From Agelas oroides (Eukaryota > Porifera > Demospongiae > Agelasida > Agelasidae), in assembly GCA_949130485.1 (NCBI GenBank), contig OX422194.1:8781881-8845880 (forward strand): 64,000 nucleotides of DNA. Reading direction: 5' to 3'. Of the stretch, positions 56,801 to 64,000 are shown piece after piece. Within the stretch, counting starts at the first letter, position 1. Each line of letters starts with the position of its first letter. Under the pieces are notes generated by a model. The model saw nothing but the letters and a program-made list of their open reading frames with translations, had not been told where the DNA came from and searched no databases. The position numbers were made by a program, and so were the translations under genes.

Positions 56801-57774
56801 AGGCCTCACTGTACATTTTCCCTATTCATTGCCTCTCAAGATGGCGGCGCATATACGGAAGTATGCGGAAATATGCAGAAATTGCCTGCCGATTACATCA
56901 CATGCACGCCCTCTATTTGTTTCCAGAAACGCCAGCAGAAATGTGCGTGGGAGGGTACAGGACGAAGAATAGTTCCTCTGACTAGTTCTTGGAATGACCT
57001 AGTCTGGCAAAGCCAGACCCAAGCGTGAAGCACGAGGGTCTGGTCGCAAGCCAATATTGTGTTTTGTATGGTAGAAATGCAATTACCACGTGGATTACGT
57101 AATGCCTAATCAGTTTTTTAATTCAGACTTCGGGTCATTGTAGCCCAGTTCGTGCAGTTCCTAACTCGGCCAAGTTCTGACTGCTTTTCAAACACTTTCT
57201 AAATCTTTGTCAACGTAACATGTTTGACGAGTTCTCGCGAATAACGAAGTCTACTGTTTTCACCGGATGTCAGTATGTTGTAATTACGTGTTCTGCAATC
57301 TGATTGGACTGCAATATTTCTGCAGTGGGTACAAATCGCAATATAGGCTTGCGACCAGACCCTTGCGCTATGCTTGGGTCTGGCTTCGCCAGACTAGGAA
57401 TGACCCTTCCTCGCCCAACCCAAACTAGTCTATATCCTGCTGGGAACGTTTAATTGCATTCCACTGGGACAGGAGACTACAGCCATTGTGAGTTTATCCA
57501 GCTGCAAACTTCCTGCATCGTCAGGTTTGCGGAAACACTTCCTACTTCTGTGTGAAATTCTTGGCACCATGAACTATTTGATAAAGTGCAGGAAATTAAC
57601 CGCCTGTCAACACTGAAGATGCAACATAGATCGATTGCCAATATTAATTTAAATAGAGGCCTTACGCAGTGGTTGGTCCGGTTTTCTCACTTTCTCCCAC
57701 TCCTCCTGCTTCTTCTTCCTCACCTCTTCTATCTCCTTCTCAGAGATGAAGGATTTCAACGTCGGAACTGCCAT
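50878..57774 (-). CDS. PSME3IP1: PSME3-interacting protein homologue (FAM192A/PIP30/NIP30)
   Basis: Complete gene, 229 aa, five exons: 57666-57774, 55903-56001, 53372-53496, 51987-52174, 50878-51046. All junctions keep frame. The family protein is nuclear and binds the PA28gamma proteasome activator (PSME3) in vertebrates. The N-terminal NIP30 domain is clear: [64 protein letters not shown]. The C-terminal end keeps [17 protein letters not shown], like the conserved LPGLGAYSGSSDSE patch of the human protein, whose acidic phospho-Ser context mediates PSME3 binding. A basic stretch KRLKLD precedes it. Introns hold MITEs and a minisatellite. Start chosen at the first Met before the conserved domain. 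Identification is by remembered family features. Confidence 0.9.
51156..51388. mobile_element. MITE in PSME3IP1 intron 4
   Basis: Ends CAAGAGCGCATAAGAATGGG / CCCGTTCTTATGTGTTCTTG, with GTCTGAT on both sides. The same family lies inside a larger MITE at 54665-54906. Confidence 0.7.
51551..51668. mobile_element. Foldback with ~50-bp arms
   Basis: TTCACAATAATACAC and GTGTATTATTGTGAA, with the outer CCTTCCCCGTTTTACCTTCC and its inverse, separated by about 10-15 bp. This is a near-perfect hairpin. Confidence 0.8.
51701..51932. mobile_element. AT-rich MITE, ends CAGTGTTGTTT
   Basis: Left end CAGTGTTGTTTCTAGTTT, right end AACTAAAACAACACTG. Related sequences are visible near 48185-48370 and 48900-48990. 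Confidence 0.55.
52390..52972. mobile_element. Large foldback with ~175-bp arms in PSME3IP1 intron 3
   Basis: Left arm 52390-52562, right arm 52792-52972: CACATGGCGTCTCTGGAGTT against AACTCCAGAGACGCCATGTG, and so on to AAAGTGGCCATTCTAAC. A third partial copy lies at about 52660-52760. No coding sequence. Confidence 0.8.
53582..53821. repeat. 22-bp minisatellite in PSME3IP1 intron 2
   Basis: About eleven copies of GCAGGTACTCAGTAAACCAT plus two bases, nearly identical, next to exon 3. Confidence 0.9.
53968..54043 (+). tRNA. tRNA-Thr(AGT)-like sequence, probably a tRNA-derived repeat or pseudogene
   Basis: The anticodon arm TCTGA-CTAGTAT-TCAGA is perfect (anticodon AGT, Thr). The T arm TTGGG-TTTGAAT-CCCAG and a D arm GCTT...GAGC are also present. 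The acceptor stem pairs only with a shifted register (GGGTCCA with TGGATCC), leaving two extra bases before the D arm. There is no run of T just after it. It sits in an intron, so a tRNA-derived SINE head is likely. Confidence 0.45.
54556..54961. mobile_element. MITE with a second MITE nested inside
   Basis: Outer ends CTCAGTGGATACTGTCAGGT and the inverse ACCTGGCAGTATCCACTGAG. The inner element (54665-54906) has CAAGAGCACATAAGAACGGG ends as at 51156-51388, flanked by GTATCA. Confidence 0.75.
56999..57395. mobile_element. MITE with perfect 8-bp target duplication in PSME3IP1 intron 1
   Basis: Ends CTAGTCTGGCAAAGCCAGAC / GTCTGGCTTCGCCAGACTA, with GGAATGAC at 56991-56998 and 57396-57403. Same family as 35679-36061. 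Confidence 0.85.
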
Positions 57775-57856
57775 AATTTTCTGGCAGTCGAGTTGTTATC
57801 CGGATACTTCCGTTACACTATAACAATTGTAATAGTGAACGGAAATATCCATCAAG
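57775..57856. promoter_or_regulatory. Bidirectional promoter between PSME3IP1 and ALKBH7
   Basis: Only 82 bp separate the two start codons. The centre (57808-57844) is an inverted repeat, TTCCGTT...CACTAT...ATAGTG...AACGGAA. It carries an ETS-like CGGAA core facing each way. Sequence and head-to-head layout show it; binding is inference. Confidence 0.7.
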
Positions 57857-60800
57857 ATGTCACTTCTGCAGCCCCCTCTCTGCAGAGCTATAAAGTACCC
57901 GCTGAAGGAGCTGATAGGTAAATTACGGACAGTCTGTGCCTGTTCTGTCTCTGCACGTGCATTAAGCTCACTGCTTCAAAGACACACACAATTACTGTCT
58001 ACTTCCGGTGTTAAGGCAGAGCCACGCCCACTGTGCACTTCTGATGGTAGGCCAGGGACCTTGCTAGCGACGGCTAACGACCTGTTACACTGTAATGATG
58101 CTGCTAGGGAGGACAGTAGAGATATAACAGTCATTCCAGACTTTGTTTCAGAGGAGGAGGAGCAATCTTTGCTGCAGGATATCGGCAGAACACTGAGGGG
58201 GAAGCGGTACCAATATGACCACTGGGACGGGGTGAGGAGCAAGAAGTAGTCACACACTTGTCATGTTTAGAGGAGTTTTGCGACCAGGATCAAGATTTTT
58301 GATCAGCCAAAATTACACTTGAACACTTACATTGCTCGATCAGAAGGGTTCAAAGGGCAAAATGATAGCCACACCTCCTGAGAAACAGGTTGATCTGTAT
58401 TGCTCAGAGTTCATTGATTGGCTGTTAAAAAGTTCGTTGATTGCTTGATTCCATTCATAAATGCTTCTACATGTGGTATGCTAGTGACTGCAGTGGAACC
58501 TCTCTAATATGGACACCCTTGATTAGCCAGGTGTCCTTATTTCAGGGGGAGAATAATATTTATTTATATAAAGTTGGGACTCAGTCAAGTGTCCTGATTA
58601 ACCAGGTGTCCTTATTTCAGAGGTGTCCTTTAAGAGAGGTTCAACTACAGTCTTTGAGGAAGTGCATTATACCATACTGTGTGCGTTTTAGGCCATTGAG
58701 TTACACGCCCTTACTCAAGCCGCCCATACTTTGTGTACATGTATTTAGGCCATTGAGGGGTACAGGGAGACAGAAAAGTCGACCTGGACAGACAAGAACT
58801 TGGCTGTGATTGAGAAACTAAAGAACGCAACCATCAGTGCAGTGCCAGGACGGACACTTACACCACTACCCGAAGTCCATGTGTTGGACTTGGCAAAAGA
58901 GGGGTGAATTGCCAGTACAGATTATCACTGTATACTTAACCATTATGTTTGTTTCCTGTAAACTGACATCATGGCGGCACTTGTGCTGAGTGTAGAGAGG
59001 TTCAAGGTTCAATGAACTTCAGCTGGGACTCCATTTCCTCTTCATTAGCAGTCCGGCAGTAGCCCTTCACGCTCATTCTCACGGCTTAGCTGAAGTACAC
59101 GTCGGCGTGGACATTCAATGATCGTGAAATATTAATGCGCTCATTTGAAATTTACGGTAAGTGGTCAGTCCAAACAAACAAACACACACACACACGTGTG
59201 CAATGCTGTCATGCTAGTGTGGGGCTCGCTCAGGCTCGCCCCAATTAACCCACTTCCTCCTGGGGGGTGGGGGCTACCCATCACTCTGCTTCTTGCAATG
59301 AAAAGTTAGGTGGAACCCATGAGAGCCTGGAAGTGAAGCATGTAATTTTAGCTAAAGCTAGTTACTAGCTTGTGTTGGAACTGTCAAAACTCACATACCC
59401 TCACATATGACATTTATTTTGCCAATCAACTATTTTACATAGCTGGGCAGGGCCTGGGAACGAGGCTAATTTTACATAGTAAATTAAACTGTACTGTTCA
59501 TGAATATCTTATCTTTACACAGCTTTATCAAGCCTCATATCGACAGTGTTAAAGTGAGTGCATATACACGTTGCACACACGACTATAACACTCTTTCCTC
59601 ACACAATAACACTGTACAAAGATTGTATACACACAACTAGAACACTGTACAAAGATTGTATACACACACAACTATAACACTGTACAAAGATTGTATACAC
59701 ACAACTAGAACACTGTACAAAGATTGTATACACACAACTAGAACACTGTACAAAGATTGTATACACACACAACTAGAACACTGTACAAAGATTGTATACA
59801 CACACAACTAGAACACTGTACAAAGATTGTATACACACACAACTATAACACTGTACAAAGATTGTATACACACAACTAGAACACTGTACAAAGATTGTAT
59901 ACACACAACTAGAACACTGTACAAAGATTGTATACACACAACTAGAACACTGTACAAAGATTGTATACACACACAACTAGAACACTGTACAAAGATTGTA
60001 TACACACAACTAGAACACTGTACAAAGATTGTATACACACAACTATAACACTGTACAAAGATTGTATACACACACAACTAGAACACTGTACAAAGATTGT
60101 ATACACACACAACTATAACACTGTACAAAGATTGTATACACACAACTAGAACACTGTACAAAGATTGTATACACACAACTAGAACACTGTACAAAGATTG
60201 TATACACGCAACTAGAACACTGTACAAAGATTGTATACACACAACTACAACACTGTACAAAGATTGTATACACACAACTATAACACTGTACAAAGATTGT
60301 ATACACACACAACTAGAACACTGTACAAAGATTGTATACACACAACTACAACACTGTACAAAGATTGTATACACACAACTAGAACACTGTACAAAGATTG
60401 TATACACACAACTACAACACTGTACAAAGATTGTATACACACAACTAGAACACTGTACAAAGATTGTATACACACAACTATAACACTGTACAAAGATTGT
60501 ATACACACAACTAGAACACTGTACAAAGATTGTATACACACAACTATAACACTGTACAAAGATTGTATACACGCAACTAGAACACTGTTGTTTCCTCTTG
60601 TCCAGTTTTGTGGAGAGGTGATTGCCGGGCTCAGTCTGCTGTCTCCCAGTGTCATGCAGCTGCAACATGAGGAGGACAGTGAAAGGTGCATCTGGGCACT
60701 ACTGCCTCGCCTTTCGCTCTACATCATGCGGTGAGCTAGCAAGGTGCATCTGGGCACTACACCCTTGCCTTTCTCTCTACATCATGCGGTGAGCTAGCAA

Positions 60801-61451
60801 GGTGCATCTGGGCACTACTGCCTCGCCTTTCTCTCTACATCATGCGGTGAGCTAGCTCCCAGGCTCTCCCGTGCAAACATTGTGCAATCTCCTTCAATTT
60901 CCTTGCCTTCACAATTACAAGGTTTGCGATCTGGAGCGGAGTGGTCTAGACATTGCTAACGCTATTCGAGAACATCTGAATTGCCTGGGGCCTGTAGTTG
61001 CAAGTTACTGCATAAGAAGCTGAGAATGAGGGTTTCCTAAATTTAGGATCACAGTTCTCGTATGGCAAGAGCCTGGGTACGAGGCAAGTTCTTTGATCAC
61101 CTCTGCTGCCCGTGCTGTCATTACTACTGCTTTTAGCTTCCTTTCCAGGCTTTATATTGTTCAGTTAAATGTGATGCACGAAACAGAATAGCAGTATTCT
61201 ACCCTGTACATCAACACAAGTCAAAGAATTAAACAGGGTAGACCTAAGAGCAAGCGAGGCTCTAGTAATTTGGAATTGAACAAGAACCAGCTATAGAATG
61301 ATCAGGGCTGTTTTCCCTTTTGTGTTACAGTGGTGTGGTGAGGTACAGGTACAATCATGCTATCCTAGCAGGCGACCACTCCTCCTTCAGAGGAAGCGCG
61401 GTTCCGAGAGAGAGAAGGATCTCTATCATATGCAGAACACTGCCAGAATGA
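57857..61451 (+). CDS. ALKBH7: Alpha-ketoglutarate-dependent dioxygenase alkB homologue 7, mitochondrial
   Basis: Complete gene, 268 aa, five exons: 57857-58231, 58749-58903, 59523-59553, 60606-60730, 61331-61451. All phases join. In mammals ALKBH7 is a mitochondrial matrix Fe(II)/2-oxoglutarate dioxygenase that promotes programmed necrosis and acts in fatty-acid and mitochondrial RNA metabolism. Seen here: a basic, mitochondrial-targeting-like N-terminus longer than the human one; YQYDHWDGAIEGYRETEKS; the iron ligands HID in FIKPHIDSVK and His in RYRYNHAIL; the family block FCGEVIAGLSLLSPSVM; and the 2-oxoglutarate-binding Arg region RRISIICR. The catalytic set is complete, so it should be active. 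The 31-nt exon 3 carries the HxD pair. Human ALKBH7 is 221 aa; the excess is mainly N-terminal. Confidence 0.92.
58491..58648. mobile_element. pogo/Tigger-like MITE in ALKBH7 intron 1
   Basis: Ends CAGTGGAACCTCTCTAATAT and AGAGAGGTTCAACTACAG are inverted with a few mismatches, with internal GGTGTCCTTATTTCAG repeats. The CAGTxGAACCTC end type is common in pogo-like MITEs; the family call is inference. Confidence 0.55.
59606..60588. repeat. 33-36-bp minisatellite in ALKBH7 intron 3
   Basis: Nearly 1 kb of CACTGTACAAAGATTGTATA plus CACACAACTAGAA units, roughly 29 copies, varying at ACTAGAA/ACTATAA/ACTACAA and in CA number. It ends 17 bp before exon 4. The long reading frames over it on both strands are artefacts of a repeat without stops. 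Confidence 0.95.
60685..60855 (+). repeat. Tandem triplication of the end of ALKBH7 exon 4
   Basis: Three copies of a roughly 57-bp unit (AAGGTGCATCTGGGCACTAC through CATCATGCGGTGAGCTAGC). The first is the true exon end; the next two lie in the intron and still carry the GTGAGC donor. Splicing from a later donor would read ATG CGG TGA, a stop. Confidence 0.85.
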
Positions 61452-61720
61452 CGTCGTTTTAATCCATGCATAGTAACTGTTTGTTATTAATTTGAAACAA
61501 ATAAAATAAAATATATTTTGTTCGCAGCATTTTAATCCATTATCACCTATACATAGCTGACCTGTAGTATTGTGTGTTGACAAAGCTGGCTGATATGACA
61601 GTTTATATCGTGTGCAAATTCAATAAAAACAAACTATAGTCTTTTCTATAATGACCAGATGAGATGAGGTATAAGACGTCACATGATACGTACATCCTGT
61701 TACGGAGCTAATACCACCTT
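61452..61720. other. Convergent 3' spacer between ALKBH7 and CFAP57
   Basis: Only 269 bp between the two stop codons. Contains AATAAAATAAAAT near 61499 and a second AATAAA at 61621 on the plus strand, plausible poly(A) signals for ALKBH7. Confidence 0.6.
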
Positions 61721-62144
61721 CTACTGTACATGCACAGTGACAGGAGCTGGCTGCATGGGGGGAAGTTTTTCCCGTGAGATGGGTCTTTGGAACCCTTCCA
61801 GTTCCCGGATCTTTCCTCTGAGTCGAGTGATCTCCAATTTCTGCATCTCGACAATCCGTGAGTTGTCTGAGGGCTCCACCTTAGCCAGTCCTGTGGGTGG
61901 GATGAGGGGGTTTGTTCGTGTTAGGGCTGCCTGCTCATCAAAGCCCTGTTTGTGGGCTATTTTCAGTGTAGCCTCTAGATCGTGGGCATGAGTGCGCGAT
62001 TTTTTGAGCTCACACCGCAAGTCATTGATTTCTTTCAGCAGAGAGACGTTCTCCTGTGTGTGTGTGTGTGTGTATGTTTGTGCGTATGTGTGTTTGTGCA
62101 TGTGTGTGTGTGTGTGCATGTGTGTGTGCATGTGTGTGTGTGTG

Positions 62145-62190
<46 letters not shown>

Positions 62191-64000
62191 TGCGTATGTG
62201 TGTGTGTGTGTGCGTGCACATGTGTGACAGTCATTGTCATAAAGACGGCAGAATAAACTCAGGGTAGGAATAGTCTGACGGCTACTTGTATGAAGTTGTA
62301 TCCATTGTTTCCACTACAGTGTACCAAATCTAAAGAATGTACGTACATCTCGCACTCAAAGAGCACCTCAGTTTGTTTATCCACATCCAAAAACTTGTCC
62401 TACTTGCTACAGCTAGGTTACATAGCAACCACATTCAGTTATACCACATCCAAAGACGTTCAAAGAGCCACCTTAGCTTACACCTCTGTTATCCCACCCA
62501 CCCAGTATCTCACATTCAAAGAGCACCTGCTACACAATGCACAACTCCCATACCACTGAAAAGACTACTTCATCCCATGACATCACATATCACACCTCAA
62601 GTATACCACATCCAAGGACTGTATCTTATCAGCTACAGGTGGTACATGCACCGGTAAGCACACTGCTACTACTATGCATGAACAATAATCTGTCTGGAAA
62701 AAAGGCAGGCCTAGATGTTACACAGGGTCACCCACTGTCACCGTGCAGGACACATTTTGGCCTCATCAGCTGCACTGGGGTGACCAGGAGATGGTAGCCT
62801 TTGTTGGCAACCTCTCACACAGGTTCGTTGTGTTTCTTTTTATACTGCAAGTGATGAAAGCTGGGGGTGTAAGAGGCTGGGGGTGGGGGTGGGGGTGGGA
62901 GTGTGAGAGGCTGGGAGTGTGAGAGGCTGGGGGTGTGAGAGGCTGGGAGTGTGAGAGGCTGGGGGTGTGAGAGGCTGGGAGTGTGAGAGGCTTGGGAGTG
63001 TGAGAGGCTGGGGGTGTGAGAGGCTGGGAGTGTGAGAGGCTGGGAGTGTGAGAGGCTGCATGGGGGTGTGAAAGGCTGGGAGTGTGAGAGGCTGGGGGTG
63101 TGAGAGGCTTGGGAGTGTGAATGGCTGGGGTGTGAGAGGCTGGGAGTGTGAGAGGCTGGAAACCAAGGCTAAAAAATGGGGCACACTTCCTAAGACCATT
63201 TCATTGGCTACAGGTGGTACCAGAGCCAACGTGTCCCACCTGCATGACTCTGATGGTGTCTGTTCTGTGTATCTCAGTGTCTTTGGCCAGCTTCTTCCTG
63301 AGGGAGGCCACGCTCCTCTCCAGGTGCTCCCTCTGTCGGGCGTACTCAGAGTGCATGTCTGTCTCGGTTGCCTGGTCAGCCCGGGCTGTCTGTTGACACA
63401 ACCACATGAGGAAGAGAGAGAAATACAGCATTAATAATCAAAGCTACACTGTATTTGCACATACTAAAAGAAACTATTTTGGGAGTCACGTGATAAAAAT
63501 GAATGTCCATCTATCCCCTCCCCTCCCTCCCTTCTCTCCCCACCTGGTCGTAGTCATGAAGGTGCTTTCTGTACAACTCCTTCACGGCTTCCTTGAGTTC
63601 CTTGGGTTCCTGGATGAACTGGGAGGTGTTGTGCAACCCCACCTTCACGGTACGCAGTTCCACCTTCAGGTCATGTACCTGAGGGAGGAAGGAAGGAGGG
63701 AAGGAGGGAAGGAGGAAGGAAGGAGGGTAGAATCACAGAGGACAAAGGTTTGATGACTCTGTGACATACACAGGTGCATGTAATGATAAATGACAGTTCT
63801 AACGTGCACACATACCTGTTGTCTTTCCTGTAGCATTTCTCTGCTGGTGGCATCCAGACGAAGATCCTTCTGTGACATTGCCAGCTGCAGTGCCTTGTTG
63901 TCTCGACTGAACACACCTAGCTCTGCCTCCATCTGTGATGAGTGGATAGATGCATGTGTGTGTCAGGTCTCACCACCATTTAATGTTGATCACTTGTGAT
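61721..64000 (-). CDS. CFAP57: CFAP57 (WDR65) homologue, C-terminal coiled-coil exons (partial)
   Basis: Four last exons: 63816-63932, 63544-63678, 63240-63389, 61721-62053, all phase 0. The gene continues beyond the right edge. They encode a heptad-rich coiled coil with [40 protein letters not shown] and [20 protein letters not shown], which I recognise from the C-terminal third of CFAP57/WDR65. That axonemal protein is a subunit of the inner dynein arm g/d base (FAP57/BOP2 in Chlamydomonas). Its N-terminal WD40 repeats would lie outside the window. In a sponge this fits choanocyte and larval cilia. Stop TAG at 61721-61723. Another coiled-coil cilia protein is possible but less likely given the conserved blocks. 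Confidence 0.8.
62054..62225. repeat. TG microsatellite abutting the CFAP57 last-exon acceptor
   Basis: On the transcribed strand the tract is (CA)n, ending directly in the acceptor CACACAG of the last exon, so it replaces the usual polypyrimidine tract. Confidence 0.9.
62868..63162. repeat. 17-bp minisatellite in CFAP57 intron
   Basis: GAGAGGCTGGGAGTGTG units, about 17 copies, alternating GGGAGTGTG and GGGGGTGTG. Non-coding. Confidence 0.9.

Noticed and set aside
59773-60734. Long open frames on both strands with VYTIFVQCSS or YKDCIHTT repeats
   Set aside because: They are translations of the intronic 33-36-bp minisatellite, open in several frames at once, with no start context or conservation.
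61982-62267. Cys/Val-rich frames at the TG repeat
   Set aside because: Microsatellite translation overlapping the CFAP57 last exon in antisense.
62840-63229. Frame of [16 protein letters not shown] repeats
   Set aside because: Translation of the 17-bp minisatellite in a CFAP57 intron.

Overview
The window looks like nuclear DNA of an animal with many small, intron-separated exons, and most probably a demosponge. Three things point there. Exons have consensus GT/AG borders. One class of immunoglobulin-like exon carries a signature (YQNNS.V.LEDI, ALLC.TD...CC, GNWFFPNG, GIYRCEIP) that I associate with poriferan receptor proteins. Three conserved eukaryotic genes sit next to it (PSME3IP1/FAM192A, ALKBH7, CFAP57). 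The sponge assignment is inference from protein character, not from a search.

Region 1 (1-49,800, all minus strand) is a head-to-tail cluster of four related type I membrane receptor genes. Each starts with its own short signal-peptide exon of 67 or 79 nt that ends in phase 1 (49,800; 43,044; 29,094; 21,160). Each then uses two alternating immunoglobulin-like exon types, here called W (351-369 nt, variable-like, extra Cys pair) and B (always 285 nt). Every W and B exon is phase 1-1. Gene 1 is SP-W-B-B-B-FN3-TM-tail (782 aa). Gene 2 is SP-W-B-W-B-stalk-TM-tail (628 aa). Gene 3 is SP-W-B-W-B, then FN3 repeats, a Cys-containing juxtamembrane domain, TM and tail (1,258 aa). Gene 4 is SP, then eight W and seven B exons in strict alternation, then further Ig domains, and it runs off the left edge. 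The three visible tails differ, and all are rich in tyrosine motifs.

The gene 4 array (1,930-17,262) is the most interesting object. It is a tandem amplification of a roughly 2.0-2.3 kb W-B cassette in two subfamilies. Any subset of cassettes can be spliced or recombined without changing the reading frame. A TA-flanked MITE rides in the W-to-B intron of five cassettes and dates the expansion. The cluster is a reasonable candidate for a diversified recognition (immune or allorecognition) locus.

Region 2 (50,878-64,000) holds housekeeping genes. PSME3IP1 (minus, 5 exons, 229 aa) and ALKBH7 (plus, 5 exons, 268 aa) are divergent, with only 82 bp between their start codons and a near-palindromic ETS-like promoter. 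The 3' part of CFAP57 (minus) converges on ALKBH7.

Introns and spacers are full of small DNA transposons, with target-site duplications readable for several: 8-bp hAT-like, 9-bp Mutator-like, TTAA piggyBac-like and TA mariner-like. Some are nested several deep (35,616-38,441). There are also long foldbacks, minisatellites and microsatellites. I saw no rRNA, CRISPR array or bacterial or viral genes.
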